Part shown: positions 5,765 to 12,041 of the stretch, piece by piece
How the letters are laid out: every line of letters starts with the position of its first letter
Position numbering within the stretch: position 1 is the stretch's first letter
From: Limnospira sp050045915
GTDB lineage: Bacteria; Cyanobacteriota; Cyanobacteriia; Cyanobacteriales; Microcoleaceae
Direction: 5' to 3'
DNA length: 12,694 bases
NCBI GenBank assembly: GCA_050045915.1
Contig: JBNGCR010000160.1
Coordinates: forward strand, 1-12,694
Notes under the pieces: model-generated
What the model saw: the letters and a program-made list of their open reading frames with translations, nothing else
What the model was told of the DNA's origin: nothing
The model's database searches: none
Translations under genes and position numbers: made by a program

Positions 5765-7228
5765 TTACTTGGCTTCCTGTAGGGAGGGCTTCTGTTCAAC
5801 TTTTACATGGTTCATCGCCTGTCCGACGAAGGCTTTCAAGGTTCCCAATTGTTGATTATTTTGGAAGACCCCCTGGATGATATTTTTCAGGGAATCGACA
5901 TTCAAAGAAACCCCCTCTTTTTCACTCTCTTCATTTTCCCGAGTTTGGAAATACTCGATCAGACTCAACCCGGCAATTCGGGTCAGGTAGGCGGCACTGA
6001 CTCCCTGAATCGCACCTCCTGCAACGTAGGTGACGGTATTGCTTTTTAAAATCGTGCTCAACGTCTTCGTAGACAGTTCCACCAGGCCCAATTTCACCAT
6101 CTGGGCGCCGAGGGTTTTGGCGACTTCCCCGGCCTGTTCTAGGGAGAATTGCCGCCGATAAATTTTGCCCAAATCCAGCACCAATTGAGTTCCGATCGCG
6201 GCCGTAGCCAGGATATCGAGGGCGGGTACCGGGTTCGCGAAGGCACTAGCGGCAGCGATCCACTGATATTGTTCCACAATTGGAAGCGCCCGATCGCGGC
6301 GGATTTGATTCAGGTGGTTTTTCACCTCTCCCCGCAATGCGATCGCCTCCCGTTCCGTGGTCGCCCAAACCAGCATTTCCGCCTCTTTTTGCAATAGCCC
6401 ATCCAGGCGTTCCGTCAGCATTTCTAATTCCGGGGACTGTTCCTCCATCCACTCGCGGACGGACCCTTCGTCCTCGTATTTGCGGACTTTGATCGGACTC
6501 GGAGAAGCCGCCACCCCCACCACGTCTTCCGGTGTCAATTGTTCGGCGACGGTATCGCGGAGTTGCTGCAACACCACCACTTGATTGGCGAGGGGACACT
6601 GATCCTGTTTGTTCCATACCAATAGAACCCGCTGCCGATCGCACAGAGAACGCAGGGTTTGATATTCAGGGTCGGTGATATCTCCGGCTACCAAAAATAA
6701 GACCAAATCGGCCGTTTCCAATTCCGGCAATTGCTCGTCAGCAACCTCCGCCAGGGTGAAGGGTTTTTCCGTTGTTATCGCCGTTTCCAATACCGTTTTT
6801 AACGCCGTTTTTCCCACTTTCGGGGCACCGGTAATCACCCAACGCAATTCTTGGCGATCCAAGTGCGATCGCAGCGCCGCCGCCCGACTTCGCAGGGAAG
6901 CGATCGCTTCGGCGAGGTTATGTTCAGAACCGGCAGTTTCCGCCTCCGCCGCCAACTGGTCGATGGCCGTTTCCGTGCGGGTGATCGCGGCTTCTACCGT
7001 TTCGCGATCGACGGGTTGGGAACGGGTGGGGACCGCCTCCGGTTTGGGGACCTGCCGCTGCAGCCACCACAGACCGCCGCCGAGGGCGATCGCACCGAAG
7101 AGGGCCGTTTCTCCCAATTCCACCGCCGACTCCCCGACGCTATCCCACAGCCACAGGGCTAAAGAAAGTCCGATTCCGCCCACCAAGATCGGGCGACGCA
7201 AGTTTGCTACCATATCAGTTCGTGCCAT
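5765..7228 (-). CDS. DUF697-type membrane-associated GTPase, cyanobacterial conserved family
   Basis: This 487-residue protein has two N-terminal hydrophobic helices (about 13-30 and 41-57), a charged helical linker (75-128), then a P-loop GTPase domain with G1 motif GAPKVGKT (134-141) and G4 motif NKQD (206-209). A C-terminal helical, small-residue-rich region follows (about 315-430, with PIVEQYQWIAAASAFANPVP and GGAIQGVSAAYLTRIAGLSL), as in the YcjF/DUF697 proteins. It is likely a GTP-binding protein at a membrane; its cellular job is not known. Oddly, the stretch between G1 and the ADLVLFLVAGD strand is short and holds no DxxG (G3), which suggests altered hydrolysis. Start is supported by GGAGGAAGAGG before the ATG. 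The stop lies 6 nt beyond the repeat flanking the assembly gap. It is divergent from the phosphoesterase gene. Confidence 0.85.
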   Translation of the reverse strand: MARTDMVANLRRPILVGGIGLSLALWLWDSVGESAVELGETALFGAIALGGGLWWLQRQVPKPEAVPTRSQPVDRETVEAAITRTETAIDQLAAEAETAGSEHNLAEAIASLRSRAAALRSHLDRQELRWVITGAPKVGKTALKTVLETAITTEKPFTLAEVADEQLPELETADLVLFLVAGDITDPEYQTLRSLCDRQRVLLVWNKQDQCPLANQVVVLQQLRDTVAEQLTPEDVVGVAASPSPIKVRKYEDEGSVREWMEEQSPELEMLTERLDGLLQKEAEMLVWATTEREAIALRGEVKNHLNQIRRDRALPIVEQYQWIAAASAFANPVPALDILATAAIGTQLVLDLGKIYRRQFSLEQAGEVAKTLGAQMVKLGLVELSTKTLSTILKSNTVTYVAGGAIQGVSAAYLTRIAGLSLIEYFQTRENEESEKEGVSLNVDSLKNIIQGVFQNNQQLGTLKAFVGQAMNHVKVEQKPSLQEAK

Positions 7229-7323
7229 AAGCCTCTTCCTCCAGCTTATCTCAATTTGAGAGGAGCCGGCATCCGAATCAATCGGGTTGTCGGGGGGGTT
7301 TCAACACCTGATGTTGAGGCTAT

Positions 7324-7351
7324 CCATCGAAATCGATGGCCTGAGAATTTT
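7324..7351 (+). terminator. Hairpin with T-run in the divergent spacer before the phosphoesterase gene
   Basis: CCATCG (7324-7329) pairs with CGATGG (7334-7339) around AAAT, followed after a few bases by a run of T (about 7347-7352). It stands 30-58 nt upstream of the phosphoesterase start, so it may be a leader attenuator or an operator dyad rather than the end of a gene; no + strand gene ends here. Confidence 0.35.
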
Positions 7352-7381
7352 TTGCAGAATCGACATGATAGAGTTTAGTGT

Positions 7382-8470
7382 ATGGCTCTAAACTTTCGAT
7401 TTGCGATCGCCAGCGATTTACACGTCGCCCTTCCCCACACCATCTGGGATCACCCCAACCGCTTTCACCTCGTGGAGGTCGGCATTCCGGCGTTGGAACA
7501 GGTTCTCGAACACCTGGCAACCCTGGATCTCGACTTCCTCCTGTTGCCGGGAGATCTCACCCAGCACGGGGAACGGGACAATCACGCTTGGTTAAGCGAT
7601 CGCCTCGCCCAACTCCCCTATCCGGTTTACGTCATCCCTGGCAATCACGACGTCCCTCTGGCTCAAACTGACGGACACCTGATCGGCTTGTCGGATTTTC
7701 CAGCATATTACCCCCATTGCGGCTACACCGATCGCGATCGCCTCTACTACACCTGCGAACTCCTCCCCGGCTTGCGACTAATCGGTTTGAACTCCAACTG
7801 GTTCGACGAAACGGGGACCCAGATCGGATATCTGGACGAAAAACAATTGCACTGGCTGCGGGAAGTTTTGGCGGCGTCCCGCGACGAACTGGTGTTGGTG
7901 ACAATCCACCACAACGTCATCGAACACCTGCCCGGACAGTCCACCAACGCCCTGGGGCGCCGTTATATGCTCGGAAATGCCCCGGAACTGTTGGCACTCC
8001 TCCACGCGGCGGGGGTGAAATTGATTTTTACCGGCCACCTCCACGTCCAGGATATCGCCGAATGGCGGGGGATGTACGACATCACCACGGGCTCTCTGGT
8101 CAGTTATCCCCACCCCTACCGCACCCTCAATTTTCGCACGGACGATCGCGGCAGGCAGTGGTTGGAAATCGAATCCCACCGCATCACATCGGTACCGGAC
8201 TTTCCAGAATTGGCGACGACTTCCAAGGAATGGATGGGCGATCGCTCGTTTCCGTTCATGATGCGGTTGCTCACCGGACCGCCGCTGTGCCTCCCCGAAC
8301 AGGAAGCCCAACAGTGGGCGCCGAGTCTGCGTTACTTCTGGGCAGATATCGCCGACGGCGACCCGAAATTCGACTTCCCCGAGTTCCCCCCCGCCGTGCG
8401 CCGCTATTTCCGAGGATTCAGCGCATCGCAAGCGATCGACAACCGGGCTATCCTACCCCTGTCCAATTAA
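7382..8470 (+). CDS. Calcineurin-like metallophosphoesterase (CpdA/class III phosphodiesterase-like)
   Basis: This 362-residue protein has every metal-site motif of the calcineurin-like family: SDLH (11-14, Asp12/His14), PGDLTQHGE (56-64, Asp58), GNHD (87-90), IHHN (175-178) and GHLH (218-221). The spacing fits the subgroup that includes CpdA-like cyclic-nucleotide phosphodiesterases, although the substrate could be another phosphodiester or monoester. The catalytic domain takes up about residues 5-265. The last ~100 residues (RSFPFMMRLLTGPP onward) are a C-terminal extension I do not recognise. The start ATG lacks a clear Shine-Dalgarno. There is no signal peptide, so it should be cytoplasmic. 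It ends just before a hairpin repeat and is probably monocistronic. Confidence 0.9.
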   Translation: MALNFRFAIASDLHVALPHTIWDHPNRFHLVEVGIPALEQVLEHLATLDLDFLLLPGDLTQHGERDNHAWLSDRLAQLPYPVYVIPGNHDVPLAQTDGHLIGLSDFPAYYPHCGYTDRDRLYYTCELLPGLRLIGLNSNWFDETGTQIGYLDEKQLHWLREVLAASRDELVLVTIHHNVIEHLPGQSTNALGRRYMLGNAPELLALLHAAGVKLIFTGHLHVQDIAEWRGMYDITTGSLVSYPHPYRTLNFRTDDRGRQWLEIESHRITSVPDFPELATTSKEWMGDRSFPFMMRLLTGPPLCLPEQEAQQWAPSLRYFWADIADGDPKFDFPEFPPAVRRYFRGFSASQAIDNRAILPLSN

Positions 8471-8477
8471 CATTGTA

Positions 8478-8498
8478 GGGGCGAAAGGCTTTCGCCCC
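8478..8498. terminator. 10 bp perfect hairpin after the phosphoesterase gene
   Basis: GGGGCGAAAG (8478-8487) and CTTTCGCCCC (8489-8498) are perfect inverted repeats around a single G, 7 nt after the stop. A C-run rather than a T-run follows. It belongs to the widespread GGGGCGAAAG...CTTTCGCCCC type of cyanobacterial intergenic hairpin and probably serves as the transcript end. Confidence 0.6.
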
Positions 8499-8528
8499 CC
8501 CCCGCAACAGTCGGGAGTCAGAAAATTA

Positions 8529-8571
8529 ATTGTCAATTGTCAATTGTCAATCCCCCCCACACCCCACACCC
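8529..8571. repeat. Tandem heptamers ATTGTCA x3 then CCCCACA x2
   Basis: Three exact copies of ATTGTCA fill 8529-8549, followed by CCCCACA twice (8555-8568). This is another short heptanucleotide tandem repeat, different in sequence from the ones at 5475 and 11969. The rest of 8572-8765 holds no gene I can support, only G/C-runs and a GGGGGGAG...CCCCCC hairpin near 8614-8630. Confidence 0.6.
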
Positions 8572-8765
8572 TTATTAAGTTCAGGAGTTGGGAAAATCAG
8601 TTGCTCTCCGCTGGGGGGAGTTAGCCCCCCCAAGGGTGAAAAAAGGTACGGAAAAGTTCAGGTTTTTTCCTCAACCCCCTTTACGGCAAGGGATGCAGAA
8701 GTTTACAATTGCTGTTATCGTAATCAATTAAGAGCAAACATTAAACCCTCGGTTAGGCTGCCAAT

Positions 8766-8899
8766 GTGTCGGACGTGAACGATCTGTTGGATGTACTCAC
8801 TTTCTGCGATCGCGTAATATTTGATAACAGACGTGAGGACAAGCCGGAAAACCAGTTGCTCTGAAACAGATTTTTGAACAGGAGCATCCACAGCCATGA
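8766..8899 (+). pseudogene. Possible frameshifted small ORF upstream of the broken ORF at 8896
   Basis: From a GTG at 8766 a frame reads VSDVNDLLDVLTFCDRVIFD and then NRREDKPENQLL before a TGA at 8862-8864. The next frame over continues ALKQIFEQEHPQP and stops at a TGA (8897-8899) that overlaps the ATG of the downstream ORF as ATGA, a classic coupling arrangement. A single-base shift near 8860 would join them into one ~45-residue protein. A minus-strand ORF covers the same bases, so this is tentative. Confidence 0.25.
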
Positions 8900-9345
8900 C
8901 GAACCCAATCCCTATCAACGATATGGACATCACTTGTTTGTGTGTCGCCGGACTCCCGGCGGAGTCGAACTCCCCATCCCGCCGGAGAGAAGACAAACTG
9001 CGGCGGTTGCATCAAAAAGGAATTGCCATTACCCCGTCTGACCTGGATGCCTTGCAAGCCTACTCTCAGAGAATTCAACATCACTTGCGGGTGCTGCGGG
9101 CTACGGCTCAGATTGCCGAATAGAGACGAAAAAGAAACGAAGAAACCCGCGATCGCTTCCGGGTTGCACTGGAGGCTTGGCAACCCGACCGCCTGAAATT
9201 CAAAAAAGCTGGCCCTTTCGGCGAGCTCGTGGGTGATTTAGCCGATCTTGTCGGGTTGCGGTGATCGTAGCAGGAAGTGGCGGAAAATTTTGGTATACCG
9301 ACTGACGACAACCGGGCGATCGCGATCGGCAAAACTTATGATTGA
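8896..9345 (+). pseudogene. Decayed ORF with internal stop codons, unknown function
   Basis: One reading frame starts at ATG 8896 (AGGAG at 8880-8884, 11 nt upstream) and encodes 75 residues to a TAG at 9121-9123. The same frame then stays protein-like for 46 codons, with RRKRNEETRDRFRVALEAWQ and FGELVGDLADLVGLR, to a TGA at 9262-9264. After one more TAG (9268-9270) it continues as QEVAENFGIPTDDNRAIAIG until a TGA at 9343-9345. Hydrophilic, helix-like, C/G-ending codons run across all three pieces, as expected for a single ~150-residue protein broken by nonsense mutations. I do not recognise the family. If the first piece alone is translated it would be a 75-residue basic protein. Sequencing error is less likely with three separate stops. 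Confidence 0.45.
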
Positions 9346-9392
9346 CGGCACATCCGATACAAATTATCAATCATCTCCCCCAATTTGGGCGT

Positions 9393-9411
9393 GAAAATGA
9401 TTCTCATTCTC
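9393..9411. promoter_or_regulatory. Fur-box-like iron regulator site
   Basis: GAAAATGATTCTCATTCTC matches the 19 bp Fur consensus GATAATGATAATCATTATC at 15 of 19 positions and keeps the dyad. It lies 18 nt upstream of a sigma70-like promoter on the + strand. No clear iron-related gene adjoins it. Confidence 0.5.
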
Positions 9412-9428
9412 GGACGAAGTTCCGTCAC

Positions 9429-9466
9429 TTGACAGGGATTTTGGGTAATGATAGACTGTAGTCTAT
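9429..9466 (+). promoter_or_regulatory. Sigma70-type promoter with -10 inside a perfect dyad
   Basis: TTGACA (9429-9434, exact consensus) is followed 17 nt later by TAGACT (9452-9457). The -10 lies in ATAGACT-GT-AGTCTAT (9451-9466), a perfect inverted repeat with 7 bp arms, which would be well placed as a repressor site. Transcription would enter 9467-9640, where I find no convincing + strand gene, so the product could be a short RNA. Confidence 0.5.
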
Positions 9467-9643
9467 ATGTTAGTTTACCCTCCGTGTGGGTAGCAGCAGT
9501 ATTGATGCCCCGATCGCCCCGTCCCAATCGCCTCAACGTCCGATCTCACCGTTTCCCATTTCCTCGGGGGAGGTGCGATCGCCGATTTAAAATCTTCCGC
9601 CAACGCACGAATATTTTTTTCCTCAAATTCGCGGGGGTTGACA

Positions 9644-9685
9644 AAAAACAAAAAGTGTGGTAAAAGCCCCGTCTCCTCCCCACAC
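9644..9685 (-). terminator. Intrinsic terminator of the small minus-strand gene at 9707-9934
   Basis: Read on the minus strand, GTGTGG (9685-9680) pairs with CCACAC (9660-9655) and is followed by TTTTTGTTTTT (9654-9644). It begins 22 nt after the stop of the minus-strand ORF, which supports that ORF as a real transcribed gene. Confidence 0.6.
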
Positions 9686-9706
9686 CTCACTTCAGGGCAA
9701 TCATTC

Positions 9707-9934
9707 TTATCGCCGATAATGGGGTCGCAAAGGGTTGCAGCGAGCTTTGAAACAGGCGGATCGAGATCCGGTGAGGGGGAACATTTGTTGTTGCAAAATC
9801 CGACGTTGGAGGGGAGTAAAATAGATTTCGACCACCTCGACGGGAGAGGAATTGGCGCGATCGCGGGAGATGCGGTTCCAACTGCGGCGGTGGAGGGAGT
9901 GGGAGTTGGAGGTGGAGTAGATGCCCGAGTTCAT
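9707..9934 (-). CDS. Small basic hypothetical protein, 75 residues
   Basis: ATG at 9934, stop at 9707-9709 on the minus strand. The N-terminal 30 residues are Ser/His/Asn/Arg-rich and probably disordered. The rest, PVEVVEIYFTPLQRRILQQQ and then MFPLTGSRSACFKARCNP with a closing RPHYRR, looks like a compact basic fold with two cysteines. Codon use is strongly C-ending, like the neighbouring genes and unlike the alternative frames. A terminator with a T-run stands just downstream. No good Shine-Dalgarno is seen before the ATG. A hairpin GTTATTTG/CAAATAAC (9952-9972) lies upstream. I do not recognise the family; a nucleic-acid-binding role would fit the charge but is not shown. Confidence 0.55.
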   Translation of the reverse strand: MNSGIYSTSNSHSLHRRSWNRISRDRANSSPVEVVEIYFTPLQRRILQQQMFPLTGSRSACFKARCNPLRPHYRR

Positions 9935-9951
9935 AACTAAAATAGTCCGTG

Positions 9952-9972
9952 GTTATTTGCGTTCCAAATAAC
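9952..9972. promoter_or_regulatory. 8 bp dyad between two minus-strand genes
   Basis: GTTATTTG (9952-9959) and CAAATAAC (9965-9972) are perfect inverted repeats with a 5 nt centre. The dyad lies 18 nt upstream of the small gene's start and downstream of the TrkA-C gene. There is no T-run, so it is more likely an operator or leader hairpin of the small gene than a terminator. Confidence 0.35.
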
Positions 9973-10044
9973 TATAGGATAGCCGTTGGCGAATTATGCA
10001 GTCTTCAAGGACGTGTAAAAAATTGCATTCGCTAGGTAAAGTTT

Positions 10045-10818
10045 TTATTGGGGTTTGAGATCCTGTTTCTGCTGTTCTTCCTGGATGCGGCGGTTGATGG
10101 CGATCGCCTCTTGGTGCGCCTTTTCTCCCCGATAGTCAGCGCGGCGGGAATCCAACTCAGCCAAGGCGGGTTGGCGCCCGTACAAGATCAGCAGGTCATC
10201 AGGGTAAATGCAGGTCGTTCCGTTGGGAGCCCCCACATAGGTCTTGTCCGCCCGAATGATCCCCAACACCATCACCCCCTCCGCCCGCAAATTCAATTCC
10301 TGTAAATTTCGGTTCGCCAGCCAATCCTCCGGACGGACCTGCAATTCCAAAACGCGATAAGACCCCTGCAACCGCAGCAAACTGGCGTAGTCCCGCACGT
10401 CCAGGCGGGTCCAGCGGCGCAGGGTCCAGCGCACTAGGCGATTGAGATGGCGGTTGAAGATGCGGTTGTTCGTGATTCCCCACAACAGCACCATTCCGCC
10501 AGCGAGGGCTAGTATCCGCACCAGCCACCCGTCGGTATCTCCGCTGCTGGAAAGAAACGTCAGCACCACCGAAGACACCATCGTGACAAGTCCCACATTT
10601 CCGAGGAACATTAGCCACAGGACGATGCGGCGGCGCACCGGGTGGTTGACCACCTTTTCCGATTCGTCGGTGGTGAACCCGGCGCCGGTAAATGCCGATC
10701 GCGCCTGAAATGTGGCGGACTGGCGGGATAAACCCGTCATCACCAGGGCTTCCGTGGCCAGACGGGTGATGAACAACGACAGCGAAACGGCGACAAACAG
10801 GGAAATGAGCGCGGCCAA
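10045..10818 (-). CDS. Membrane protein with TrkA-C (RCK_C) domain, TTG start
   Basis: This 257-residue protein has three hydrophobic helices (about 2-22, 66-88 and 98-118), a basic linker (120-140) and a C-terminal RCK_C/TrkA-C domain at about 150-222 (SYRVLELQVRPEDWLANRNL, then VMVLGIIRADKTYVG and YPDDLLILYG). Between helices 1 and 2, RSAFTGAGFTTDE resembles the pore loop of TrkH-type cation transporters. RCK_C domains bind regulatory ligands such as nucleotides or cations in potassium channels and transporters. A cation-related membrane role is therefore likely but not proven. No ATG fits. TTG at 10818 follows GGAGGAG with 6 nt spacing, which decides an unusual start. It is divergent from the PlsC gene over 84 bp. 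Confidence 0.8.
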   Translation of the reverse strand: MAALISLFVAVSLSLFITRLATEALVMTGLSRQSATFQARSAFTGAGFTTDESEKVVNHPVRRRIVLWLMFLGNVGLVTMVSSVVLTFLSSSGDTDGWLVRILALAGGMVLLWGITNNRIFNRHLNRLVRWTLRRWTRLDVRDYASLLRLQGSYRVLELQVRPEDWLANRNLQELNLRAEGVMVLGIIRADKTYVGAPNGTTCIYPDDLLILYGRQPALAELDSRRADYRGEKAHQEAIAINRRIQEEQQKQDLKPQ

Positions 10819-10902
10819 AGGTGTCTCCTCCGATTCAAAATTGGCGATCGTTTACCGTTTACTTTAAAATGATTGAAGGTAAAATTTAGAGTTGGGGTGG
10901 CA

Positions 10903-11616
10903 ATGTCAGAATCCGAATCTCGGCATCCGGAGGATTCGCACTCCATCGATTCCCAAATCTCACCTTGGCTCACTCCCCTGACGTATTTTTTGGTCGGTAG
11001 AATTGCGATCCCGCTCTATTTTAAAAGTATTGAAGTCGAAGGTCACGAACGCCTCCCCCGGGACGGGGCGGTGATTTTCGCCCCCACGCACCGATCGCGG
11101 TGGGATCCGATTTTGTTGGGATACCTGGCAGGACGGCGGGTGACGGGCCGGGATCTGCGATTTATGACACTCCTCGAACAAACTCGGGGGATACAGGGGT
11201 GGTTTGTCCGCCACCTGGGGGGATTTCCGATCGATCGCGATCGTCCCGGGACGGCGAGTATCCGCTACAGTGTGGAACTCCTGGAAAATGAGGAGATGCT
11301 GGTGCTGTTTCCGGAGGGGCATATTTTTCAGGATAATGAAATTCACCCGATTCAACCGGGGGTGGCGAGGATCGCACTGCAGGCGATCGCGAAAAAGCCC
11401 GAGTTAAAATTATCGATCGTCCCCGTCGCCCTCCGCTACAATCGCCAACCGCCGATTTCTTGGGGGTCGCGAGTTCGGATCAAAGTTGGCGATCCGATTT
11501 CGGTGGATTCGGAGGATTTGTCAGCCAAAAAAGAGGCGACCCGGAGGATTACATCGGATTTGGAAGAAGCGTTGAAAATATTGTACCACGGGGCGAGTTA
11601 TTCTGGGTCAGAATAG
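10903..11616 (+). CDS. 1-acyl-sn-glycerol-3-phosphate acyltransferase-like protein (PlsC family)
   Basis: This 237-residue protein is the standard length for PlsC and carries all four LPLAT motifs: APTHRSRWD (60-68, catalytic H-x4-D with His63/Asp68), GGFPIDR (106-112), LFPEGH (135-140) and SIVPVALRY (171-179). The family acylates lysophosphatidic acid to phosphatidic acid, a membrane phospholipid precursor; other lysolipid acceptors are possible. A weakly hydrophobic segment at 22-40 may dip into the membrane. The start ATG at 10903 is close behind GGGGTGG; an upstream in-frame TTG at 10873 would add ten residues without family support. It is the second PlsC-type gene in this window but differs from the long form at 2469 in length and C-terminus. 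It is followed by a hairpin cluster. Confidence 0.9.
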   Translation: MSESESRHPEDSHSIDSQISPWLTPLTYFLVGRIAIPLYFKSIEVEGHERLPRDGAVIFAPTHRSRWDPILLGYLAGRRVTGRDLRFMTLLEQTRGIQGWFVRHLGGFPIDRDRPGTASIRYSVELLENEEMLVLFPEGHIFQDNEIHPIQPGVARIALQAIAKKPELKLSIVPVALRYNRQPPISWGSRVRIKVGDPISVDSEDLSAKKEATRRITSDLEEALKILYHGASYSGSE

Positions 11617-11660
11617 ACCGTGGACGCGCGATCGGCTTTTTGGGAAACAGAGATATCACC

Positions 11661-11713
11661 CGCCTTGAAATGAATTTCAAGGCGAATCGCAAAAGTCCAC
11701 GCAAGCGTGGACT
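11661..11713. repeat. Pair of perfect hairpins downstream of the second PlsC gene
   Basis: CGCCTTGAAAT (11661-11671) with ATTTCAAGGCG (11674-11684) gives an 11 bp stem, and AGTCCACGC (11694-11702) with GCGTGGACT (11705-11713) gives a 9 bp stem, each around 2 nt. Two tight palindromes separated by 9 nt look like a dispersed REPIN-like element, and they may end the PlsC transcript. Confidence 0.6.
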
Positions 11714-11747
11714 CGGTTGAACATAGACTGTCCCAACCACCTTGTCG

Positions 11748-11895
11748 GTTGCTATATCAGATCCAGTTTTCCCCTCCTTCAACCTCCCCAATCATCGACC
11801 GATGATTTGAGCTATAAGAAAAGGGAATTGATTCCCAAGCGGTGCTTTTTGACGATTGAAATGGATCGAGGTTATCATATCAATGATATAGCAAC
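11748..11895. mobile_element. 148 bp inverted-repeat-bounded element, MITE-like
   Basis: GTTGCTATATCA (11748-11759) and TGATATAGCAAC (11884-11895) are perfect 12 bp inverted ends. Inside are further hairpins: AATCATCG-AC-CGATGATT (about 11790-11807) and GGAAT-TG-ATTCC. The ends share the core TATAGC with the element at 1867-1971. No coding frame inside is convincing. An extra GCTATATCA stands just outside, near 12011. Confidence 0.5.
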
Positions 11896-11968
11896 GAGCG
11901 ATCGCGGCGTTTACAGTTTAGGATCGGGGGGAAAATATCGAAACCCTGATCCCAAGGGAATTTTCCTT

Positions 11969-11996
11969 CCCTACACCCTACACCCTACACCCTACA
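11969..11996. repeat. Tandem heptamer CCCTACA x4
   Basis: Four exact consecutive copies of CCCTACA, followed by CCCC. This is the third distinct heptanucleotide tandem repeat in the window, in the spacer before nfi. A palindrome AGCGC-ACA-GCGCT follows at 12001-12013. Confidence 0.75.
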
Positions 11997-12041
11997 CCCC
12001 AGCGCACAGCGCTATATCACGCAAGAACTGGCAATTCGGTC

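Noticed and set aside
5311..5880. + strand ORF spanning the N gap
   Set aside because: Its reading frame passes through 100 N and tandem repeats and overlaps the GTPase gene antisense.
6246..6644. Arg/Gly-rich 132-residue ORF inside the GTPase gene
   Set aside because: It is a shadow frame of the 487-residue GTPase, which has clear motifs.
8724..8897. Minus-strand 57-residue ORF from ATG 8897 (MAVDAPVQKSV...)
   Set aside because: It has plausible codons but no good ribosome site, and it overlaps the + strand frames that continue into 9345. I could not decide firmly, so it is kept here as the alternative.
9448..9663. + strand ORF beginning MIDCSLYV
   Set aside because: Its ATG lies between the -35 and -10 of the promoter, so it cannot be translated from that transcript. 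The sequence is arginine/proline-rich like a shadow frame.
9638..9666. Second promoter-like pair TTGACA / TAAAAG with 17 nt spacing on the + strand
   Set aside because: The A-rich spacer and GTGTGG are better explained as the T-tract and stem of a terminator for the minus-strand gene at 9707-9934.
9475..9690. Minus-strand GTG ORF of 71 residues
   Set aside because: It starts inside and reads through the terminator hairpin of the small gene, and has no ribosome site.
11969..11996. Possible CRISPR array
   Set aside because: The unit is a 7 bp tandem repeat with no spacers, and there are no cas genes.
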